64,000 bases of DNA from Miltoncostaea sp963703045 (lineage in GTDB: Bacteria > Actinomycetota > Thermoleophilia > Miltoncostaeales > Miltoncostaeaceae), in NCBI GenBank assembly GCA_963703045.1, contig OY969782.1:1-64000 (forward strand), written 5' to 3'. The translations under genes were made by a program, and so were the position numbers. The notes below the pieces were generated by a model, which saw only the letters and a program-made list of their open reading frames with translations, ran no database searches and had not been told where the DNA came from. This document shows, piece by piece, positions 1 through 7,135 of this stretch. Every line of letters begins with the position of its first letter. The first letter of the stretch is position 1.

Positions 1-1590
1 GGCGACCACGAGCCGGTGGTGCAGGGCCGTTCCGGGCGGCAGACCGGAGATGTCCTCCGACACCGTGCGTCCGGTCCCGGCGGGCACGGGGCGCGTGGGC
101 GTCGCCGACCCGTACGCGGCGGTCGGGCCGTACTCGAAGTGGTAGGCCAGCGGCTCGGGCGACACCGGCACCGACCCGGTCAGCCGGGCCGCCCCCGGGC
201 CCAGGTCGAGGGCGGGTCCGGTGGAGCCGCCGGGGCCGGGGCCGGGGGGCGGGACGGCGGCGAGGGCGCCCGGGGCGTCGAGGCGGCCGCCGGTCGCGAC
301 GACCCCCGACAACGCGGGCAGCGGCCGCACGCCCTCGAGCAGCGCCCGGCGCAGGTCGCGGGTCGCGGCGGCGGGGTTGACGGCCAGCGCCAGCGCCGCG
401 ACACCCGCGACGTGGGGCGCCGCGAACGAGGTGCCCGACGGTGTGGCGACCGGTTGCCCCGGCGCCGGCGGGCCGGCGATCCTCACGCCCGGCGCGGCCA
501 GATCGACCCGGGTGGCGCCGAAGTTCGAGAAGGACGCGAGCTCGTCGGACTGCCCGGTGGCGGCCACGCAGACGATGTTCTCGAGCGGCAGCGCGCAGGG
601 GAACGTCCGCTCGGGTCCGGGCGCGTCGTTGTCGTCCCCGACACCGTCCTGGCCGCCGTTGCCGGCCGCCGTCACCACGAGCATCTGCGGCGCGGCGGCG
701 ATCGCCTCGGAGATCGCCGTCGACTGGGGCCCGCCGAAGCTGGCATTGAGGATCCGCGCGCCCCGCGACGCGGCGTAGGTGATGCCCGCGGCCAGATCGG
801 CGCTCGTGCCGCCGCCGCCGGCGTCGAGCCCGCGCACCGGGATGATCCGCGAGGTCCACGACACGCCCGCGATGCCCGTGCCGTCGCCGCCGCGGGCACC
901 GAGGATGCCCGCCACCGTCGTGCCGTGGCGTTGCGCGCCCTCGTCGAACGGATCGGCGTCGTCGCGCACGAAGTCCCAGCCCCGCCAGTCGTCGACGAAC
1001 CCGTTGGCGTCGTCGTCGATGCCGTTGGACTCGCGCCCGCCGCCGCTCTCGCCGGGGTTGACGATCCCGATGTTGGGGGCGAGGTCGGGGTGCGTCAGGT
1101 CGACCCCGCCGTCGAGCACGGCGACCCTCACCCGGTCGCTGCCGGTCGTGAGGTCCCAGGCCGCGGGGGCGCGGATGTCGGCGCCCGGCGTGCCGGCGGT
1201 GCCCCCGACGCCCTGCCCGGTGTTGAGCAGCCCCCACTGTGAGCCGAAGAGCGGGTCGTTCGGGACCAGCAGGGCGTGGTGGATGCGGTTGGGCTCGGCC
1301 CACCGGACGGCGGGGTCGTCGTCGAGGCGGGCGATCGCCCGGTCGACCGATCCCGCGCCGGCCACGCGGGCCAGCCGCACGCCGCGCGACGTGAGCGCCG
1401 GGCCCAGATCGACGCCGGTGCGCCGCTCGACCGCCGCCCGGGTGGTCGCCGACGCGCCGTCGGCGAGGCCGACGATCACCTCGCCGGGCACGGTGACGGG
1501 CTCGGCGGGCGCCGCCGCGGCCGGGGCGGCGGCCAGGGTCGCCGCCGCGAGCGCGGCCGCGAGTGTGCGAATGGCGGGGATGGGCGTCAT
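1..1590 (-). CDS. secreted S8 (subtilisin-like) serine peptidase, 3'-truncated by window edge
   Basis: Read from ATG at 1590, 530 codons are visible and the frame is still open at base 1. An Ala-rich signal peptide (about residues 1-28) precedes a short propeptide containing PGEVIVGL. The catalytic triad is complete: Asp160 in VAVLDGG, His222 in HGTTVAGIL and Ser388 in GTSFAAPHVAG, with the oxyanion Asn in TAAGNGG (about 311). After a Pro/Gly linker comes the start of a beta-sandwich repeat containing YHFEYGPT, a fibronectin-III-like motif common in extracellular proteins of Solirubrobacter-type actinobacteria. The enzyme should act outside the cell as an endopeptidase. It lies 67 bases downstream of the ECF sigma gene on the same strand. 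A possible -10 (TACCCT, minus strand at 1638-1633) lies in that gap, so co-transcription is not certain. The true C-terminus is outside the window. Confidence 0.9.
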   Translation of the reverse strand, partial: MTPIPAIRTLAAALAAATLAAAPAAAAPAEPVTVPGEVIVGLADGASATTRAAVERRTGVDLGPALTSRGVRLARVAGAGSVDRAIARLDDDPAVRWAEPNRIHHALLVPNDPLFGSQWGLLNTGQGVGGTAGTPGADIRAPAAWDLTTGSDRVRVAVLDGGVDLTHPDLAPNIGIVNPGESGGGRESNGIDDDANGFVDDWRGWDFVRDDADPFDEGAQRHGTTVAGILGARGGDGTGIAGVSWTSRIIPVRGLDAGGGGTSADLAAGITYAASRGARILNASFGGPQSTAISEAIAAAPQMLVVTAAGNGGQDGVGDDNDAPGPERTFPCALPLENIVCVAATGQSDELASFSNFGATRVDLAAPGVRIAGPPAPGQPVATPSGTSFAAPHVAGVAALALAVNPAAATRDLRRALLEGVRPLPALSGVVATGGRLDAPGALAAVPPPGPGPGGSTGPALDLGPGAARLTGSVPVSPEPLAYHFEYGPTAAYGSATPTRPVPAGTGRTVSEDISGLPPGTALHHRLVVA

Positions 1591-1657
1591 GGGCGGCGAT
1601 GAGGGCGACCCGTGGTGGTGCCGCCGTGGGCGAGGGTACGACGTCGGGCCGTCCACG

Positions 1658-2233
1658 TCACCCGGTCGTTCGTAGGGTTCGCGGGCCCACGCCGGCCGCG
1701 AGCAGCCGCTCGGCGAGCATCCGGCGGGCGCGGTGCAGCCGCACCCGGGCGGCGCCCGGCTCGATGCCGAGGGCAGCCGCGACCTCGGCGGGCCGGCGGT
1801 CGCCCAGCTCGAGCGCGACCGCCCGGCGGTAGGGGTCGGGCAGCGCGGCGATCGCGGCCCGCACGATCCGTCCGGTCTCGGCCCGCTCGGCGCCCGCCGC
1901 GGGGTCGGCGCGCGGATCGGCGCGCTCGGGCACGCCCTCGACGGGCAGCGGCGCGCGCCTCCGCCGGGCGAGCATCCGCAGCGCCTCGTTGCGGGTCACG
2001 GTCACGAGCCACGGCAGCGGCTCGTGGCACCCCCCGATGCGGGTGCCGGCGCGGATCCAGGCCTCCTGGACGGCGTCCTCGGCCTCGTACGGGTCGCCCA
2101 GCACGCCCATCGCCACCCGCCGCATGCGCGCGTGGTGGCGGTGGTGGAGCTCCTCGAACGCGGCGCGCTCGCCCGATGCGGCGCGCGCCGCGAGCTCGCG
2201 GTCGGTGGTGGGACGGACGGTCGCGGCGGGCAT
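1658..2233 (-). CDS. ECF-type RNA polymerase sigma factor (sigma-70 family)
   Basis: A 191-residue protein from the ATG at 2233, which has GGAGG seven bases upstream. The open frame extends further upstream but lacks such a ribosome site. Region 2 is recognisable (YEAEDAVQEAWIRA, then LPWLVTVTRNEALRMLARRR). Region 4 follows an acidic/Ala linker (IAALPDPYRRAVALELGD, then an AEVAAALGIEPGAARVRLHRAR helix-turn-helix). Such factors direct RNA polymerase to a small regulon, usually under an anti-sigma factor, and no anti-sigma gene is adjacent here. The secreted subtilase follows on the same strand and is a plausible target or co-transcribed partner. No C-terminal extra domain is visible. Confidence 0.9.
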   Translation of the reverse strand: MPAATVRPTTDRELAARAASGERAAFEELHHRHHARMRRVAMGVLGDPYEAEDAVQEAWIRAGTRIGGCHEPLPWLVTVTRNEALRMLARRRRAPLPVEGVPERADPRADPAAGAERAETGRIVRAAIAALPDPYRRAVALELGDRRPAEVAAALGIEPGAARVRLHRARRMLAERLLAAGVGPRTLRTTG

Positions 2234-2388
2234 GGGGTCCTCCGGGTCGAGGGGTGGTCGACCGTCACGGACGACGGCGCGACCGTCGTGCATCCCCCCG
2301 GCGACGGGAATAGAACGGCCCGTCCGAACGTCGCGCCGCCCCGCGCGGATGGCCCGTGACGTCCCGGCGCAACCACGCATCTGGTCAG

Positions 2389-2418
2389 TTGTCATGCCCA
2401 CGGCGAGCGCCGTAGGCT
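2389..2418 (+). promoter_or_regulatory. sigma-A-like promoter of the flavoprotein/FHA/ECF operon
   Basis: TTGTCA at 2389-2394 and TAGGCT at 2413-2418 are separated by 18 bases. A start of transcription near 2425 would leave a short leader with GGAGGGG (2441-2447) before the GTG at 2450. This is one of few places in the window with a recognisable -35 element. Confidence 0.5.
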
Positions 2419-2449
2419 GCGCGGCACGCTCATCGCGACCGGAGGGGCC

Positions 2450-4009
2450 GTGGCGCAGGACAAGACGATCGTCGGATCCGATCCCCCCTCCATCCCCGTC
2501 GGCGACGGGGATCTGACCGACGAGCTGATCTCGACGAGCGAGTGGACCGACAGCCTCGTGTCGCGGGCCGGCATCCCGATCGTCGACGTGCCGTTCGTCA
2601 CGGTCGGCGGCGGGTTCGGATCGTTCGCGATGGTCGACTACCTGCGCATCGCCGGCGTGCCCACCAGCCGCATCCGGGTGCTCGGCGACAGCCGGGAGCC
2701 GTGGACGACCTACGAGTACCTCACCATCAACTCCCAGATCCCGCGCGAGGAGCGCCTGCGCTCCGACTCGGGCTCGGTGCTCGACAACATCTGGGGCTTC
2801 CCGAGCTACGCCGTCCGCGAGGCCTGGGCCGACCGCTCGCTCTCACCGCTCTGGAACGTGCTGGTCGAGCCGTATCTCGGCCGCGACTACTACACCCCGC
2901 GCGCGGGTCAGGCGTTCGACTCGGTCGCCCGCGAGATCGCGCGCATCGGCTGGGACGAGATGATCGAGCTCGGAGTCGTGCGCATGGTGCGCAAGCGCCG
3001 CGACGGCGGCTACTTCGCCCTCCACACGCCGGCCGAGGGCCCCAAGCGGGTGGCGTACCGGTGCAACTTCCTGCACCTCGCGGTGGGCTATCCGGGGGTG
3101 AAGTTCCTCGACGACCTGCAGGAGTACCGGGACACCCACGGCGACTTCCAGCGCGTGGTCAACGCGTACGAGCCCCACGAGCACGTGTACGAGGAGGCCA
3201 AGCGCCGCCCCTGCACCGTCATGGTGCGCGGCGCCGGCATCGTCAGCTCCCGGGTGCTGCAGCGCCTCATCGACGACCACGACCGCCACGGGGCCCAGAC
3301 CCGCATCGTCCACCTCTTCCGCAACTACGTCTCCGGGCCGCGCGGCGACAAGCTGACCTTCCGCCGCCCCGGCGGCAACGGGTTCGCCTACCAGGGCTTC
3401 AACTTCGCGAAGGCGGCGTGGGGCGGTCAGTACCGCACCAAGCTGGCCGCGCTCGAGGGCGACGCCCGGCGCCAGTTCCTCGACGCGATGGGGGGCACCA
3501 ACACGGCGCCACGGCGGTCGTGGAAGGAGCAGATCCGGCGCGGGATGCGCGAGGGCTTCTACGTGCAGGAGATCGGCGAGGTGAGCAACGTCGCGCCCGG
3601 CCCCGACGGGCGCTCGGTCGTGACCACCATCCGCAACCGCGCCGGCGACCGCCGCGAGATCGACGCCCAGTTCATCGTCGACGCGACCGGGCTCGAGGGC
3701 AACATCGAGGACCACCGGCTGCTGGCCGACCTGCTCGAGCACGGCGGCGCCGGGCGCAACCCCAAGGGGCGGCTCGACGTGGAGCGCAGCTTCGAGGTGC
3801 GCAATCTGCGCAGCCGCGGCGGGCGCATGTACGCCTCGGGCACGGCCACCCTCGGCGGCTACTACGCCGGGGTCGACTCGTTCCTCGGCCTGCAGTACGC
3901 CGCGCTCCGCATCGCCGACGATCTCGCCGAGGTCGGCTTCCACCCGGCGCTGGGGCCGCTGCGGTCCGTCTCGCAGTGGGTCAAGTGGATGAGGAACACG
4001 CGCATATGA
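2450..4009 (+). CDS. FAD/NAD(P)-binding oxidoreductase of unknown substrate
   Basis: 519 residues from GTG at 2450 (GGAGGGG ribosome site just upstream). An N-terminal dinucleotide-binding fold begins near residue 50 (VTVGGGFGSFAMVDYL, a GxGxxG variant). A second glycine-rich strand lies in the middle (MVRGAGIVSSRVLQRL), and a flavoprotein-type FIVDATGLEG strand comes near residue 410. The C-terminal part (YASGTATLGGYYAGVDSFLG) resembles the FAD-contacting end of monooxygenase-like flavoproteins. I do not recognise the subfamily or substrate. The stop overlaps the next start (ATGA at 4006-4009), so it heads a translationally coupled row that runs into pseudokinase, FHA and sigma-factor genes. 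A redox-sensing or redox-supplying role for that signalling unit is conjecture. No signal peptide or membrane segment is apparent. Confidence 0.75.
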   Translation: MAQDKTIVGSDPPSIPVGDGDLTDELISTSEWTDSLVSRAGIPIVDVPFVTVGGGFGSFAMVDYLRIAGVPTSRIRVLGDSREPWTTYEYLTINSQIPREERLRSDSGSVLDNIWGFPSYAVREAWADRSLSPLWNVLVEPYLGRDYYTPRAGQAFDSVAREIARIGWDEMIELGVVRMVRKRRDGGYFALHTPAEGPKRVAYRCNFLHLAVGYPGVKFLDDLQEYRDTHGDFQRVVNAYEPHEHVYEEAKRRPCTVMVRGAGIVSSRVLQRLIDDHDRHGAQTRIVHLFRNYVSGPRGDKLTFRRPGGNGFAYQGFNFAKAAWGGQYRTKLAALEGDARRQFLDAMGGTNTAPRRSWKEQIRRGMREGFYVQEIGEVSNVAPGPDGRSVVTTIRNRAGDRREIDAQFIVDATGLEGNIEDHRLLADLLEHGGAGRNPKGRLDVERSFEVRNLRSRGGRMYASGTATLGGYYAGVDSFLGLQYAALRIADDLAEVGFHPALGPLRSVSQWVKWMRNTRI

Positions 4010-4446
4010 CGCCCACGCTCTCGGGGCGCATCCAGACCCGCATCGCGCTGCTCATCATCATCGGCGTGCCCTGGACGTTCCTCATCGGCCCCGTGCTGCC
4101 CGGGCGCGGCGGGGCCGAGCTCGGCGACGTGTACGAGGCCACGCTCACCTCCCTGGCGCTGGTCGCGGTCCTCGGCATCGCGTGGGAGCTGCTCTACCAC
4201 GGCCTCCAGCAGTTCCGGTGGGAGAAGGACTGGCCCACGCTGTTCGGCCTCGTCCAGGGTGTGCCCGAGGCCGTGGTGGTCTTCTTCCTCCTGCGCGCGG
4301 AGATCCCCCGCGACGTCGGAGAGGTCCCCGTGTCGCTGTTCATCACGCACTTCGCGACCACCTGGATCCTCGTGTGGCTCGTCGCCAACGGCCCCGCCCG
4401 CGTCCCCTTCCGCCACTGGCGGTTCCGTGGCGGGCGCCTGCTGTGA
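4006..4446 (+). CDS. small integral membrane protein of unknown function
   Basis: 146 residues; the ATG at 4006 overlaps the preceding stop. At least four hydrophobic segments are visible: IALLIIIGVPWTFLIGPVLP, SLALVAVLGIAWELLYH, GVPEAVVVFFLLRA and FATTWILVWLVANG. The tail is basic (RVPFRHWRFRGGRLL), suggesting a cytosolic C-terminus. No motif of a known transporter is seen. Its overlap with the flavoprotein before it and the pseudokinase after it (GTGA at 4443-4446) suggests the membrane component of the same signalling unit. Coding is well supported by the coupled starts and lack of competing frames. Confidence 0.75.
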   Translation: MTPTLSGRIQTRIALLIIIGVPWTFLIGPVLPGRGGAELGDVYEATLTSLALVAVLGIAWELLYHGLQQFRWEKDWPTLFGLVQGVPEAVVVFFLLRAEIPRDVGEVPVSLFITHFATTWILVWLVANGPARVPFRHWRFRGGRLL

Positions 4447-5285
4447 GCGTCGTCCCGAGCCCCACGGGGCGCAGCGACGGGCTGGGGGGCATCGCCGACT
4501 ACCGGTTCGTCGACCAGCTCGGCGTGGGCGGTGCGGGCATCACCTTCCTCGCGATCCGCCCCCCGCGGCTGCCGGTGGACGCCGACCGCGTCGCCGTCAA
4601 GGTGCTCACCCGGCGCGCGACGCACGAGGAGTTCGACCGCATCGCCGACGAGCTCCGCCTGCTCGCGTCGGTCGGCTCCCCCCAGCTCGTCGAGGTGTAC
4701 GACGTGGGCATCGCCGAGGGGCAGGTCTACTACGCGATGGCGTACTACCCCGACGGATCGCTCGGCCGCCCCGCGACGCCGATGGCGGAGGGTCACCCCG
4801 CACGCGTCGTCGCCGACGCCGCCCGCGGCGCCCACGCCCTTCACGAGGCCGGCGTGGTCCACCGCCTGATCACCCCCACGAGCATCCTGCTCTCGGGCGG
4901 GCGCGGACGCCTCTCGGACATCGGGCTCGCCCATCTCCAGGCCCCCGGTATGTCCTCGACCGGCCTCTCGGCGGTGGCGTCGCTCGAGTTCGCCGATCCG
5001 GCGCTGCTGCGGGGCACGGCGGCCTCGCGGCAGACCGACATCTGGTCGCTCGGCATGGTCCTGCACCGCGCGGTGGCCGGCCGCAGCGCGTACGGCGAGA
5101 CCACGGCCACCGACGCCGTCGACGCGATGCGCGAGTTCCTCCACGCCCGCCCGCGGGTGGCCGCCGGGGTCGACGCCGCGCACGCCGCGGTGATCGAGCG
5201 CTGCATCGCCGACGACCCGGCCCGCCGCTTCGCCACCGCGGCCGAGCTGGCCGAGGCCATCGACGCGGCCGGGGCGGGCCGGTGA
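4443..5285 (+). CDS. Ser/Thr protein kinase-like protein with degenerate active site (pseudokinase)
   Basis: 280 residues from GTG at 4443. The kinase fold is clear: glycine loop LGVGGAGITF (about 26-35), ATP lysine K53 in VAVKVL, helix-C Glu in ADELRLL, and the later lobe motif TDIWSLGMVLHR. The catalytic loop is changed. The usual HRDxKPxN reads HRLITPTS (140-147), so the catalytic Asp, the Lys and the metal-binding Asn are replaced by Leu, Thr and Ser. DFG reads DIG (159-161), keeping the Asp. The APE position is DPA. It may bind ATP or a partner but is unlikely to phosphorylate. No transmembrane segment is present, unlike PknB-type kinases. It sits between a membrane protein and two FHA-domain proteins, so a scaffold that presents phosphothreonine to FHA domains is an attractive inference. 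Confidence 0.85.
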   Translation: MSVVPSPTGRSDGLGGIADYRFVDQLGVGGAGITFLAIRPPRLPVDADRVAVKVLTRRATHEEFDRIADELRLLASVGSPQLVEVYDVGIAEGQVYYAMAYYPDGSLGRPATPMAEGHPARVVADAARGAHALHEAGVVHRLITPTSILLSGGRGRLSDIGLAHLQAPGMSSTGLSAVASLEFADPALLRGTAASRQTDIWSLGMVLHRAVAGRSAYGETTATDAVDAMREFLHARPRVAAGVDAAHAAVIERCIADDPARRFATAAELAEAIDAAGAGR

Positions 5286-6579
5286 GCATGATCGACATGC
5301 GCCTGGCGGTGACGCCCGGCGACGGTGCCGTGCAGCGCGCCGGCTCGACCGTCGTCGTGGTGCTCGGCGATCCGGCCGCGCCGGGGTCGCGCGTCGGCGA
5401 GCTGCTGGCGATCTGCCGCGGGGCGCACGGGCGCGACCTCGTGCGGGCCGTCGCCCAGGCGGCCCTCGCGGCCGACGCCGACGGGCTTCCGCCGTTCGCC
5501 GTGCTCAGCGAGGGCGGCTCCGGCCTGATGGTGCTGCTGCGCGGCGACATCGAGGTCGAAGCCGTCGCCGGCGGGCGCACCGAGCGCATGGACGGTCGCG
5601 CCGCCGTGACCTGGATCGAGCGGGTGCTGCCGGCCCCGGTCGAGCGCGTCAGCGTGGGCGCGCCCGGGGCGGGGACCCCTCCGCCCGACGACTGGACCGA
5701 CCTGCGCGCGGGCGTCGTGGCCGGCGGCGGAGTCAGCCTCGTCGCGATGGCCGCTGCCCCCGCGGAGGACCCCGCGGCCGCCGCACCACCCCCGCCACCA
5801 CCGCCGCCACCACCCCACCGCCGCCGCCGCCGTCCCCGGGACCGCCACCACCGCCCCCGCCACCACCACCCCCGCCGCCGCCCCCGCCACCGGCGCCCCC
5901 GGCTCCCGAGCCGATCGGCGCCGCCCCGACGCCCCCGGCGGGCTCGCCCATGTCGGACGTCCCCGCGACCCCGCCGCCGCCGCCCGCGGACACCCCCTTC
6001 GAGGCGGTGCTGCTCCTCGGCGACTCGCCGCCCCCGGCGCCCCCGCGCCTGCCGTTGTCGGTGCGGACGATCGACGACGCGGTTCCCGACGCGGGCATCC
6101 CGACCGCGATCGTCCCGGGCGTGCGCTGCTCGCGCGACCACCACAACAACCCGCACGCCCTCTACTGCTCGAGCTGCGGCATCAAGATGGGCGTCCACCG
6201 CACGCTCGTCGTCGTCAACGGACCCCGTCCGCCGCTCGGCATCCTCGTGCTCGACGACGGATCGACGATCCCCGTGCAGCACGACATGGTCATCGGGCGC
6301 GATCCGTCGGTCGACGATCTCGTCGTCAACCGGGCGGCCCTGGCGATCCGCATCGAGGACGAGACGAGCTCGGTGTCACGGGCCCACCTGCTGGTCGCCC
6401 TCGACGGCTGGGAGGTGCTCGTCGCCGACCGAGGATCGTCCAACGGCACCTCGGTGCGGGCGGCCGAGGGCGAGCCCTGGCGCCGGCTGAGCCCGTCCGA
6501 GCGCGTCCAGGTCGGGACGGGGGCTCAGATCAAGATCGGTGAGCGTCGTCTCGTGTTCGACCAGCACCACGTCATCTGA
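5282..6579 (+). pseudogene. FHA-domain protein with proline-rich linker and zinc-ribbon motif; frameshifted in this sequence
   Basis: GTG at 5282 overlaps the pseudokinase stop. The first frame encodes an alpha/beta domain of about 160 residues (contains GSTVVVVLGDPAAP and LSEGGSGLMVLLRGD), then runs into poly-proline at about 5790-5812. The proline coding continues one frame back from about 5815. That frame goes on through PPPAPPAPEP-type sequence, a possible zinc ribbon (CSRDHHNN ... YCSSCG) and a C-terminal FHA domain (VIGRDPSVDDLVV, SVSRAHLL, DRGSSNGTSV) ending at 6579. The total length is one base short of a multiple of three. A single missing base in the CCN repeat would restore one protein of about 432 residues. 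Sequencing error in low-complexity DNA is most likely; true slippage-based variation is possible. FHA domains bind phosphothreonine peptides. Confidence 0.75.
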
Positions 6580-7135
6580 CCCGCGACACCGGTTGGTGGT
6601 CGCCGAGGGCCGCTCGCGGGGGGCCGAGCTGATCCTGGGCGAGGCCTCCGCGACGATCGGTCGCGGGCTCGGCAACGACCTGGTGGTCGACGACGGGCGG
6701 GTGTCGCGGCGGCACCTGCAGGTGCGGGCGCAGGGCGGGGGCGTCGTGGTCGAGGACCTGGGCTCGCGAAACGGCACCCGGGTCGGTGGGCTCCCGCTCG
6801 TCGGGTCGCGCGTCCTCCCACCGGGCGAGCGCATCGTCATCGGCCGCACGACGATCGTGGTCGGTGCGTCCGACCTCCCGTCGCGGGCCCCCCGGCCGGT
6901 GCCGCCGGCGTGCCGCCGGTCGCGGGCGCTCGTCGAGCGCGATCTCGATGACGAGCTCGATGCCGACGCCAGGCGGTTCCTGCGCGGTCACATGGCCGCC
7001 TGCCCGGAGTGCCGGGGCCGTCACGACCTCGCGGTCACCTGGCGCGGTGTGCTGCGCGACGCGCTGGTCGAGCCGCCGCCCGACGGGCTCTCCGACCGCG
7101 TCACCCGCGCCCTGTGGGATGCGGAGGGCAGCTGA
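6539..7135 (+). CDS. FHA domain fused to zinc-finger anti-sigma-factor-like domain
   Basis: 198 residues from GTG at 6539, inside the end of the preceding FHA gene. A second GTG at 6597 would give a shorter product that keeps the FHA domain. The FHA domain spans about residues 18-110: ATIGRGLGNDLVV, the phosphopeptide-binding Arg/Ser/His cluster in GRVSRRHLQV, and LGSRNGTRVGG. After a short linker, residues 128-185 match the zinc-binding anti-sigma (ZAS) pattern: DLDDELDADARRFLRGHMAA, then CPECR, with the His-x3-Cys-x2-Cys ligands. No membrane span is present, so this would be a soluble anti-sigma-like protein with a phosphothreonine-reading head. The next gene is an ECF sigma factor, the expected partner. 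Domain identity is well supported; the regulatory function is inferred. Confidence 0.85.
   Translation: MSVVSCSTSTTSSDPRHRLVVAEGRSRGAELILGEASATIGRGLGNDLVVDDGRVSRRHLQVRAQGGGVVVEDLGSRNGTRVGGLPLVGSRVLPPGERIVIGRTTIVVGASDLPSRAPRPVPPACRRSRALVERDLDDELDADARRFLRGHMAACPECRGRHDLAVTWRGVLRDALVEPPPDGLSDRVTRALWDAEGS

Noticed and set aside
1..1242. Plus-strand frame of 408 codons at the left edge
   Set aside because: It is antisense to a subtilase with a complete catalytic triad and signal peptide.
5785..5905. CCN-rich stretch considered as a DNA tandem repeat or CRISPR-like array
   Set aside because: It has no fixed repeat unit or spacers; it is poly-proline coding sequence of a linker.
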